DNA from: Ulva prolifera
Taxonomy: Eukaryota > Chlorophyta > Ulvophyceae > Ulvales > Ulvaceae
Assembly (NCBI GenBank): GCA_023078555.1
Contig: CM041200.1
Location: 310,001 to 374,000, forward strand
DNA length: 64,000 nucleotides
Direction: 5' to 3'
Shown: one piece after another, positions 45,301-56,100 of the stretch
Numbering within the stretch: the first letter of the stretch is position 1
Layout of the letters: the number at the start of each line of letters is the position of its first letter
The notes under the pieces: model-generated
What the model saw: only the letters and a program-made list of their open reading frames with translations
Databases searched by the model: none
Told to the model about the DNA's origin: nothing
Made by a program: the position numbers and the translations under genes

Positions 45301-46793
45301 TTGCACATACAGGGGCACATACTCCCGCTGGATCTTCAGGTACCTCATTAGGTCCCACCACGTTGGCCGCCCCTGTCGCAGCCGATTGGTGACAGCCTTA
45401 AGGGCATACCTCCACCACAAGCGGACACCAGCACCCATGGGGCGAGAGCTGGGCCTGAACATCTGGTGTGGAAGGCGGAGCTGCAGCGAAGAGCTGACTC
45501 ACACGCAGGTGGAACTGTGAAGATCAATGAGTCTGCATGCACGTCCAGGCACGGATGCTGGCATGTCCCAAAAGCAATGTGCATGTGCTTCAACATACCT
45601 GATGACGCGATAGCTCTTGGAGCAGCAGCGTGACATTCAAAGCCTGCACGTGAGATAAACGGAGCGCAAACTCTGGCCAATTCATGATGATCTCTTGGTA
45701 TGGGGTGGATTGAATGTCAACGACGTCAGTGGTGCGCCTCACATATGTCCCTTCACCATCAACTGGATTGAGCACGTACTGGCGATGTTCTACAGCGTCA
45801 TCATCTGCAATTCCTGGGCTGAAGTGCGTGTCCCAGTCAGCTGTGCTCCACTGCTGGATCTGGTGTTCTTCACTGAGCAGGTAATCAACATCTGCAGCAA
45901 CGACACAGTGTGAATGGGACTTGTTGTAATCATGAGCTCCACACACAGCACAGCGGTAAGATTTTGGCAAGGTCTGGGCATGCCTGTGTCAAAGTAGATT
46001 GCAAATCGCGACAGCTGCGAAGCTTTTCTGAGAAGAGCCATTGCCGCCTTCTTCACAAACATCTCATTGCCTACATCATCAACAGTAAATGCGCCCACAC
46101 TGTGCAGCGTAGTCCCAATTGCAAACGGATGCCCCGGGCGTGTGATGGTGTCTTCGTAACGAATGTGCAGGTTCGTTACCTGTACAACAACTAATGTGGC
46201 CGTGCACAGCTCGCCATGACTCACGATCTCCCAGATTTGCACACACCTTGATTTTGAGATTGCCCAAGACGATATTGGTGACGCCTTGCAAGTAGCTGGT
46301 AGAGTCGGAATCGTTGACATGCTCTTGGGCATGCATACCGTCTACCCATAACTTTTCTTGAGCATGCACCTGTGCCCGCTTGAGCGCATCCAAACGCTCC
46401 TCTTCATGCTGCATATCCTCTGGAGGAGGGGCATCTTGCTGGTAGCTTGGAACTGCCAGCAGGTAGAGGCGATCGATCTCAACTTGCACTTGCTGCCTCC
46501 CCAGCGCAGCCCATGGGATCTGAACGTCACATCTGATGTGCATAAGTGCGTGCTTTGAGGCAACGACCACACCATAAGAGCTTAGGCAATACCTTTAGGC
46601 GCAGAGATCCCAAAACACCTCCTTTCACTGTGACTGGAAGGTCGAGGTCTTGCAATGCCTCCGCACGCAGCTGCAGATCCTGCAACACGACGTCTCCAGC
46701 CCATACGGACACCCGTAATTTGTCCGAATCTAGACCTGTCACATACTTGCCGAGATACTTGTTGAGATAAAAACTGAGGACTGGTTCTAACAT
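26771..46793 (-). CDS. VPS13: VPS13 bridge-like lipid transfer protein, about 33 exons
   Basis: VPS13 proteins form long hydrophobic grooves that carry bulk lipid between organelle membranes. The start codon at 46793 opens the family N-terminus (MLEPVLSFYLNKYLGKYV). My 33-exon model joins in phase to about 4,832-4,866 residues; the range reflects two possible acceptors for exon 31. Domain order: chorein N-terminus (1 to about 225), RBG groove repeats, PH domain (about 811-968), further RBG segments, four W-x-P (VPS62/DUF946-like) modules (about 2100-2500), VAB/SHR-binding region, DysF domain (about 3196-3252), more VAB-like sequence, ATG2_C-like helices (about 4300-4480), PH-like domain and two more W-x-P modules. 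One extra T at 33648-33650 shifts the frame in exon 24; the duplicate sequence at 47263-47264 lacks it and is in frame, so the insertion is probably a sequencing error. Exon details are in the segment entries. Confidence 0.9.
30619..36721 (-). other. VPS13: VPS13 segment 3: exons 19-27, W-R-P modules, VAB region and DysF
   Basis: Exons: 36721-36534, 36469-36227, 36086-35493, 35427-34957, 34831-33998, 33878-32582, 32405-31629, 31472-31253 and 31128-30619. Exons 20 and 21 carry VSIWRPIPAHGYIALG and LSVWKPIAQPGYAALG. Exons 22-27 are the VAB/SHR-binding region, with LPVPAEYIMYE in exon 24 and APYLLQNRTNEAFVYRQ in exon 27. In other organisms this region binds adaptor proteins. Exon 24 (about 1.3 kb, the longest) also contains the DysF domain and has the single-T length difference between the two sequence copies. 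The exon 20 acceptor could be 9 bp upstream. Confidence 0.82.
33260..33430 (-). other. VPS13: DysF (dysferlin-type) domain inside VPS13
   Basis: About 57 residues (roughly 3196-3252 of the model) match the dysferlin DysF pattern: GWMWQGPWRV, then TNGWSYAVDF, a short Ser-rich stretch and VRRRRWVRQR. Paired Trp and the Arg-Trp stack are the hallmark of DysF domains in dysferlin, TECPR1 and fungal Pex30-type peroxins. It sits within the VAB region in exon 24. It lies just left of the duplicated block, so only one copy is present. Confidence 0.8.
36892..42707 (-). other. VPS13: VPS13 segment 2: exons 10-18, groove repeats and first W-x-P modules
   Basis: Exons: 42707-42339, 41981-41727, 41439-40805, 40649-40133, 40037-39226, 39003-38589, 38211-38128, 38025-37882 and 37564-36892. 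Exons 10-14 carry RBG-type segments separated by low-complexity loops. Exon 14 ends with the family motif EPVPYTLRD. Exons 16 and 17 are short (84 and 144 nt) and were placed by phase and family similarity (ITSTEQNSTSEGKVLEPMDM at the exon 17/18 join). Exon 18 has two W-x-P modules, FTFWAPVCPPGHAILG and AVVWDAIPPPEHIALG. Confidence 0.8.
42835..46793 (-). other. VPS13: VPS13 segment 1: exons 1-9, chorein N-terminus and PH domain
   Basis: Exons (high to low): 46793-46593, 46519-46247, 46179-45984, 45891-45599, 45480-44977, 44892-44440, 44119-43610, 43503-43191 and 42995-42835. Exons 1-3 hold the chorein domain, including VTNLHIRYED and HPFAIGTTL. Exons 4-5 hold the conserved linker with LWWRYALKAV. 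Exon 7 continues the groove (HLDLHAPKVAIPI). Exons 8-9 encode a PH domain: WLPRYAVVYRGTLYIM, then the C-terminal helix YMLQEWTRRLRHSA. A PH domain at this position occurs in plant VPS13 proteins. Intron 3 appears to use a GC donor (ACAG/GCATGC), which is the only choice that keeps the frame. Confidence 0.85.
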
Positions 46794-47153
46794 AGTTGTG
46801 CAGGACGCATGCACATGATAAGAGAGGGGATGTGACGATCGCTGGACATGGCTCACTTCACGCCAAACTGTACGTTGCCCACAAGCGCGCGGCTGCACTT
46901 CGACAAGACGGCAGAGGTGTAGCAGTTTGGATGCAGTTGCACTTTTGCGAGATCGCTACTTGTAGCCACGAAGCTCGAGCGCGAAGGTCATAGCAACGAA
47001 ATTGACCACACGTGCGCAACATGGGTTCCTGGACAGAACTGCCTACAATCAGTGCCTCGCGTCATGGCTTCAGCGCTCGCGACCGTGGCCACGCGTGACT
47101 AGATTACCAGGCCAGTCAACTTCGATGCGACACCCAGACGAATCAACTTTGCG

Positions 47154-47154
47154 N
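47154..47154. other. Single N at the duplication junction (assembly join)
   Basis: This is the only ambiguous base noticed in the window. It lies exactly between the end of the first copy (AATCAACTTTGCG) and the start of the second (GCCAAAACGTC). It therefore looks like a scaffold join of two overlapping contigs. Confidence 0.9.
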
Positions 47155-50100
47155 GCCAAAACGTCTCCATACACAATAGAACACTGAGCTTCAGTTGGGA
47201 TCCTCATGTTTTGAGAAAGCAACAGCACACCTCCTGGGATCGAGAGGCATAAGATGCCCTGGTTGAAACCTTTGAACGGCAGAGAGCGCTCGTTCTCCAG
47301 AACCTCATCCTGCACAACCTCTGGTGCAGCGGATGCGACTGCGCTTCCCTGCAGGATGTCTGAGCCAGCCATTGATCGTGCCTGTAGTTGCTCAACACCA
47401 GACAACGACCCGACCCGTGACAATGCGCTGGACTTCAGGGTCCCCTCAAGCCGCATCATCACTTGCGACCCTGGTGCCACCTTCACTGCAACCTGCAACA
47501 CGCGCACACCAATCCGAAATCGCTTCAGGGTCACCCGCACGCTCAATTATGTAAATCAACACATCCTGGTGAAGATGTGACAGACTGCAGGAGCAGGTGT
47601 GTCTGGCCTACCTCTACATCAAAGTCCAGTAAGTTGTGCAGGCGAACTGAAGTCCTCACAGTCTCCCTTCGAACTCCACCTGCAAACGACTCCTCAAGGA
47701 CAAGCCCTGACATGACATCGAGGCCGAGCACGCTGCCTGACAGGGCATCTGATCCCGTTGACGCCTGCTTCATCCCATCTTGCACAATGGGCTGCCACCG
47801 CATGTCGGCACCGCCCATCCGAAGCGATCGATTACCCCGCTGTGACTTGCTCTGGTTAAGCTCCACCTCGTCCGGAGTATCATCGACCCAGCTTGCCACC
47901 CGCTGCAGCTGCATCCTCATCCCCACGGACTCGTTGCAGTCATCGTGTTCTGGCTGTGCTGCTTTCCACAGCAGGACATCGGCTTGGATCCCATCCACGT
48001 TCACATCGTGTGCCAGTGAGTGCTCAAGCGACTTGAGGGCAGCTTTGCGAAGATCCTGCGACTGCAGCACGAACTCACCAGTTGCACGCAGGCCCGTCTG
48101 CCTTCCATTGATGGATTTGACCTTCTGGTCATGCAGACGGACGACCACCGTAAGCGCATGACACAGGTGCCTTGGGGACGGTGCGCCGCTGCGCGTTCGG
48201 CGCCGCCGCATCTCGGAGTTTACGTCTTCGGCCAAGGCGCTGGCCACACCGTGCGGGAGTTCAAGCAGGAAGGTCTCCCGGACTGCAATTGTGCCGGTGC
48301 TGTTTGGGTGACGCAGGCATCGCGTGCACGTGACGGCCTGTGCACCGTCGACCACCATACGTGCAACACGGCTGCCAGGGGATGCGCTGGTGAGAGCGAT
48401 TGTGAAGAAGCTCTCCTTTGTCACGTCCGCAGCAGTATGGTCCGCCTGCGCACATGTCGATGTTTGTCAGCATGTGAAGTCCAGGGCCCTGTGGAAGTTC
48501 ATGCGACTGTAGCAGACAGCGGTTTGACCATGCGCCATAAGAGGTCATGAGCTGAAGCGAGAGGCTGTACCGCATGGTGAAAGTCGTCAAGTGTTATGCT
48601 GAGCAGCATGGTGGGCCGGTGTGCTTCCTCCGCAGATGTGGAATTCAGCATGCGTGGCACAGGACGTACAAGTGGCTGCATGAGCCGCTGCACTCCCTTG
48701 CCCAGTTCTGCAACGTGTGTGCGGTCCCCAAAGTCCATCCACATCTTCAATGGCTCACCAACAGCATTGTGCACCTCGGTGAGTACAACAGCATTGTCTG
48801 CTGCAGCAGCATGGCGGTGCAGGGCGCCACTGTCATTGCTCGCAGCCGCATTACGCCACCATGCCAGGGCTCGCAGGCTGGAGTCCAGGGTAGCATGCGT
48901 ACAAGTCAGGTGCAACGGCGAGTTGACACCGATTGTCAGGGACGTCCCAGAATCTCCGTTCGCTGGTTGAACAGCACCACTGTCTCCGTCATGGGAGAAC
49001 TGTGCCTGCAGGGGAAACACATGCCCGAGGGGCGTGAAGATCTCTTGCAGGGGGATGAGAGACAAGTCTTGTTGTATGAGCGCTCAAAACATGTTTGAAA
49101 TCACACCTGAAGTCCGACAGGAGCCATCACTTGTTCCCATGTCTTCAAGGGTGCATTGTACGACCAAATCTCTGGAGAGCAGGAGGCATTGCCGGACAGC
49201 AACCCATTTGGCCTCATTTCGCACTCTAACATAACTTGCGATGTTGCGACCTCGAGCAAGGGTACCCGTAGGATGTCACGCACACGGATGCAAACGCTGC
49301 TGACATTGACATGCACGGAGAATGGATGTGCTTTGGGGCTTTCAAGCGCAGTCGTGGGCACAGTGCCTGAAAGATCAAGCACAGGGCAAGGATGGCCGGT
49401 GGAAATTGTCGGGCGCCACTGAAGTGTTTGCAGTGCATGGTCATACACGCACAGGGAGACTGACGGTGGCGTAGGCCCAAATGGATCGTCAGAGGGGGCC
49501 GTAACGTTCACATTGACGAAAGGCGGGTCTGTGATCATGCTGAAGAGGTCATTGCGGACGCAGTAAGCAGTGAAGGAAGGAGGCGGCCTCCCGTCAGTTG
49601 TGGCCACCATGCCGAGCGCAGCGTATCCAGGCTGTGCTATGGGCTTCCACACCGACAACGATGATCTGGTCCCTTCGTCCTTCCATACCCTCTGGAACTC
49701 CTGCAAATGCAATCAGGCTGTCAGCTTGGAGCAAGTGTAAATCCACACTTGCGTGTCAGGTGTGAAAATGCAATGCAGGGCAGGTGGTGCAAAGGAACAT
49801 GGCTGCTGGGACTAAAGCAGCATGCCTTAGCGGGAGCCACAAAGTGCTTTTCAGCCGTGTCATCAACTTGAAGGACAGTGACGGACTTGGGTGCAGCCCA
49901 GCTGCCGCTGACAAGGCAATCCCCCAAGGCAATGTATCCATGGGCAGGGATGGGCCGCCAAATAGACACAGCATTCTGGCGTGATGGACCACACTGCTTG
50001 TTGCTCCATACTCGATCAAAGACGACCGTTGAGGAGACAATGGATGCAGCTTGAGCCTGTTGTACAGACCAGCTCCACCGATTCTGGAAGTCCTTGTGCC

Positions 50101-53100
50101 CCCTACAAAAGACCACACCCATGTGTTCTTCCTACACATTGATTCACCTGGACATGCAGCTGTTGGCTTAGTCTACCGCAGGGTACGCACTTGAACGACT
50201 GCAGGCCTGCCTTTGTCGAATACGCGCAGCCACTATCCTCCATCTCTGTTGGAAGCTGGACATCCATTACGTCAGGGGGCCGCGCAGCGCCCAGTGGACT
50301 CCTCAGGTCGAAGCAAGAAACTTCCGGAAGGCCGTCTGCATTCCACGTGATCATTTGCTTTTGCTTGAGACTCGTGCCAACCAAAACGCCTTACACGTAA
50401 GCACAAACTGCAAATGAACACAAGCTGTGGATCACCTGATGCATGTGTGATCACGGATGGCAGGCAAACTGACGAGTCCCCTTCAGCATTCGCTCAGAGC
50501 CGTACCACTACGCTCGGAGAAGAAGAAGGAGCCAGCAGCATTATCGATTGCCCACAGGCACCCGTCGCCTGTGCGTATGAGGCACTCACCCAGCCGGGAC
50601 TGCACCAGCACCTGCCTGTGCACGCACACCATGCTCTGCACCTGTGGTTCTTCGCCCAGTGTGACCATGCAGCCGAGTGCAATGTGTTCTGGTGGCGGAA
50701 TGGCATCCCACACCACGGCCTTGTCTGCTTTCCATCGCCTCTCAAAGCGCAATGGCCACTTGACAACCCCGGAGTTCAATGCAATGCATACAACCTGGTG
50801 CGTAGGCTGTGAGTGCCCAGAGGTGAGAACGTGGCCAAGAATTGCATGGCCAGGTGGGCACACAGGGGCCCAGAAAGTGAAGCCTTTCTCCTGTCCCATG
50901 AAATCGAGGCCGCCAGATCCAATGGACGCAAAGGGCGGGGCGCTGCTCTTCCGGTGGTGAGATGAGCAGATGCACTCATATGAGTTGACTGCGTACAATG
51001 GCTGTGCGGCGCTTGCACTCAAAACTGGTCGCAGGATAGTGTCAGAGACATCAGAGAGAATCGTCAGCACATCTGGAGACACATTGACCATCACTTTCGT
51101 GAGTTCAACCGCAACATCGTACTTCTCACCATCATTCTTGTAGGCAGCCGTCATGTCCATTGGCTCAAGAACCTTGCCCTGAAGCGGTAACAGCATCACC
51201 ATCAAGCACAAGGCACAATGCCAGTCTCAATGAACAGGACAGCCAGAGCAGCTGCGATGTGATCTCTACTCGCACTGCACATTAAGCTGGCATGCTAGAT
51301 GGCATCTTGCGTGCCACCCGGCATACCAATCATGTCTTGATTCCACAAACAGGTTTGTTCCAATGCAAATCACTGCATACTGCACGAACAACAGGTTCAC
51401 ATGTGTTTGGTCCATGCATGTGCAGGAAGTTTGTTGCAAACCTGTGTGATTCCAGCACCACGCCGGAGAATGCCACCATGCAAATGAGCAACGACCTCTG
51501 ACGTTGAGTTTTGTTCGGTGGATGTGATTTGGCTCTCCATGCGCAGGCCCTTGAGGCAAAGGCTTGCCGTCTCCTTCTTGCCGGCTCCGCAGCCATATGT
51601 CGCCTGGACATCGGCATACACTGCCAGCAGTGGCACCTCCTACATCCTGAATTCTGTTACCAACCATCTGTACACGAAAGCGGCACAGGGTCAAGAAAAT
51701 CATTGCTTTAATTTCTGTGCGCCTATCGTTCGACTGCGAACCTTCTCATGGCTTCCACTGCTGGCCGGTGACTGGGGCTCGCACGCAAGAACATGGAAGC
51801 CTGCTCCGACTGCTGTAAAGTCAATCTGCACAACCACTTTCACTTGGTACGTTCAGTTAGGCAGAAAACAGGAATCATAGAACGATATCATCACTCCGTG
51901 CATGCCAACGTGGCAGTCAACATGTTAGCTAGCAAAGGCAATATATTGCAGCTGCCTTCACTTTTGACCCCTCTCATTATTTGGCAGCGGTATCAGGTGG
52001 CCACCACTCACATAAACACTCTTCTTTGCGACAGCGGCGATCGTACAGCCTGACCTTGTGCCAAGACATTCAGTAAGCTTGATTTCATGATTTCAAGAGG
52101 CGCGCAAACAGAGCCTGTTGCACACAGAGCCTGTTGCTCGTTAGTGAGCATGGCAGCACTGAATTAGCTCTACATCCCACAGAGCACATGTATAGCTCAT
52201 ACCTGCAGATGCTCTGCACTCTGTGGTGATTTTGCAGATGACACCGGAAAGACATCCTGCAACTGTTCTGTCGCGCGCCCGAGGACGGCCATGGGATCCT
52301 GCATGTCCACTGGTGCAAATTCGAGCAGCATCACATTATCCTCCTCTCGAGCGATCAATCTGGCTCCAGGGGACATAAACATGCACGCTGGCAGAGAATG
52401 GCTGTTGTAGATGTTGACATTCTTAAACTGTAGAGTAATGTCATTCCCTATGGCAATCAAGGGCAACTCGTTGGTGGGGTCCAAGTCTGGAGGAAGGATG
52501 ACGCTGTGGCCAGCACCATCATAGACGTAGAAGCTGCGGCTGCTGTCATCTGCCAGCAACCGGTTTGATGGCGACAGCCACAAGTGATCCGTTGCCACAA
52601 ATTCTGCCTCAGTTAGACTGCACAGCATAGATGCTTTTAGGATCACTTTTCCGCAGCGCCATGAGACTGCGGGGAACTTGAATAGATCTGTACATGGCAC
52701 GCACGCATGGACACGGTGCAGCCGCATGCGCCGTAATCTGTGCCAGCTGCACCTAAGCAGTACCTCCGCAAGTGAAAATCTGGTGCATATACAGCATGGT
52801 CAACACATGGGATCCGCTGATGAACCAGAAGGGGCGCACTGTGTATCGCGCAAGGTGTATGGCACGGGCTCACCACCGAGCACCAAGGATGGCACGACAA
52901 ATTTGAGTGAAGCGATGATGAAGTCCACTTCAGCCACAAGAGTGGGTCGTTGCAAGCGGACGACAATGTCCTGGCCTCCTCGTGGATCCAGTCTATACTC
53001 CAACGTCAGTAAGCTGGGCCCCACTAAAGCTGCAGCATCTGAGGATGTAGGCATCTGGGTACTTGAAGACAGCACAAGAGATGATGCAGCCGCCCGAGTT

Positions 53101-56100
53101 TCCCGCAGGTCATGCGCCTCCAGCCGTGGCAGGCAGACGCGCACGTCCATGTGGCCTGGCCCGTTGGAGATATAGCTGATGAATAGCTTAGACGCATGCA
53201 GTAGACCTAGCTGTGTCATATCCTGCCTCTCATGCTCGTTTGTGACCTCGAGCTCCACTTTACTAAAACTGAGCGTGGCACGCATCTGTGATGAGACGGC
53301 GGCAGTGCCAGGTAGCACAGGCGCTGGAATTTCACTGTCAGAATGATCCTGCTGTTTCTGAGGATGACATGCACTTACGGCTGCTTTGTCTACCAGCTCT
53401 TGCACCCATAGGGCTGTTGCAGGCAGGCGCATTTGTTCTCGCAGATTGGCAAGGGACACAGTGGTGCAGAAATCATATTCGTTGTCTGAGACACATGCCA
53501 ACACGCATGGCACCTCAACGTGACAGTCAACGTAAGGGATGGTCAAGGTTGGGTCCACAAGAGCACGCGTAATGGTCAAGCTCAGGCCCTCGTCCAACTG
53601 TCGGATCAAGTTGCGGCCTTGATTTGGTCCAGAGATGACGCGGGCATTCACCTGCACAGCATCCCTTGCCGATGTGGCATTGCAGACTTGTCTAATATGA
53701 ATTCCGACGCACTGGAGAAAACCACCACATTTCAGCAATTGCATACCTGTTGCAGTGAGACCTCCATGAGGTCAACTAACTGGCCAGCCCCGACACAGAT
53801 GATGCGATTTGTGACTGTGAGGATGCCCAGGTCCACCTCGAGGCTGTCCTTTGACTCGGAATTTCTGGGCATCTCGATGACAGGAGCATTCATCTCCACA
53901 TCAAGGAGCACTGCGAACCCCAATTGCTTGGTGATGTCTGCGAGGTCTGCTCTCTTCTGATTCAGCTCTCTGGAAATGGCATCCAGGGATGCCGGTCGAT
54001 CAGGCGCATGCCCAGGCGTGCTTTCGCAGGTGTTCCGGGAAGGAGGAGGAAGGGGTGTCGGAAAGGCCCCAGCATCCGCCAGAACAGGATCTGCAAGCTG
54101 TGGAGGGCAGAAGTGGAGTAGGCCAGAAATGTACGACAGGAATTCACACAGAAAACGATTGAGGTAGACAATTGTGACGGCCTGCATGTCTGCACGGAGT
54201 GAGCAGTAAGGTATTCCATCTGGCACCCGAGGCTCGCTGTAGGATTCTTTCAGACTGTGCATCCTGCAGCAAGGCAAGTGCTTCAACTCAAATTGGCAAG
54301 ATAGCACAGTATACCGAGCATATTCTGGTGACACATGATGGCCGGAGATGGCTTGGAGAATCTCTGGGAGTCCCTGGGTATATCTGCGCCGATGGAGCAG
54401 AGTGCATAGGAACCGCACTTGAACTCCATGGTTATGAGCGATTCGCATGCATCATTTCGCAGCCCACAGCTCTGACGGTATGGGTTTTCTATTGGGAGCA
54501 TGTGATCTTCAACTTGCACATTCCCTAGATTGGCTTTCAGCAGAAGTGTCTCCGGGTGTACATCAACGTGCATGTCAAAGTCTGAGACATTGCACTGCAG
54601 CAGCGGCGTCACACTGTATCCCTCAAATCCCAGTTGCAGTTCCAGCTTTGATACGGCCAGCCTGAGCTTGAAGACGGTACGGGCTTCGCCACCAGACCGT
54701 GCCGGTGTGTCGCACGCAGCACTGGGGGATAGCTGCGGCAGAGAGCCACTATTTGCTGTAGCTGCGCGAGTCGGTGTCTTCAACATTTCGTTTTCATCAG
54801 CTGTTACAGCACGCGGAGTAGCAGCTTCCCCCATGTCTTCTGCCGTGTTTGCTGTAGTCACTACTGGATACACAATGTCCTGTGCGAAGCACATGAGCGC
54901 GGCAACAGTCGGACGATTGCACAGGAAGTACAACGCTGATACTGACACGTCCAGGGACATGTCCAAACGCTCATATGACGGTGAAGTCGCTGCATCCCAC
55001 ATGTTAAAGGATATGACTGCCAAGCTCTGTGCATCACCATCAACTGCTTCTTCCTACACTGCAAGAATGCCTGAAGCTGATGGATCATGACAAAAAGTCA
55101 CAGCATATGCATTTAACAGGCCGCATAGCAGCAAAAGTAACATCACAGCAAATCTGAAAGGCTTCCGGCAAGCGTGGGGTTCAAGCAAGATGAAGAAGAA
55201 TGCGGATCCATCAGAGTCGACAGGACACCCTGCACCTCGTACTAATGTGATAGCAGAGCACGCACCACAGCGGCCAAGGGCAGCACAGATGGCAGCGCGC
55301 TTGACATGTCATCCCACGTTTCGGAGACATTGCTACTTACGTTGCCTGCGAAAGCCATTTCGCTGCAGGCACTGTGCATACTTTCGCTGCCAGAATCACC
55401 TGCAATATCACCTGCAGCCAATTTACTTGCCTCACGCTTGCTTGATAGGTCCCCTCCAACCAAGGGACTGTCGGCAGCATCTGTGTGTGGGAACGAGCGT
55501 GCAAGGAAGCGGAGAGACTTGTTGATAGCTCCCACCAGGCGATCCTCAATGATAAAACGCTGTAGTCTAAGGCTCAATTCCATTGTACCCAGTCCCTGCA
55601 GGATGGAATATCATATTTTGCGACACATTCAGCATTTGGACTCAGTCCGACAGACTGGCGGCAAACCGATTGCGCAAAACCGATACGTCCATACTGTACA
55701 TCATTCATGCAAAGACCCAATTACACACAGGAAGGTACATGCACATGCTTTGAGCTGCTGCAAACAATCAGTCACATGCCATGTTCGAAAACCCTAGAAG
55801 CCACCGCGGATGTGATGACACTGGGTAGTCAGGATGACGGACACAGCTATTATGGAAGCAGCCAATACCACAGGAGATGGTCTTGCTGTACAAGAAATTC
55901 TGAACAGGCATGCAGAGTCTTGTGAAGACTCAGTGTAGCAGGATGGAGGTACCTGCTGGTACCTTAAAAGACCTCCTTCAGCCACAATCGAGATCAGCGG
56001 CCGTTCATCGCCGATCATATGAACGTCATCTCGAACCTCTGTGAGACTTGAAGCATTCCGATCCACTACTGGCGTAGGTGCCTTTGATATTTCAGGTGGG

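Larger units (their letters stand above)
33540..47153. repeat. 13.6-kb duplicated block, first copy
   Basis: This stretch is repeated at 47155-60767. Every exon, intron and spurious frame I compared is identical. The only difference I saw is TTT at 33648-33650 versus TT at 47263-47264, which changes the offset from 13,615 to 13,614. It holds VPS13 exons 1-23, the 5' part of exon 24 and 360 bp upstream of the start codon. Confidence 0.95.
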
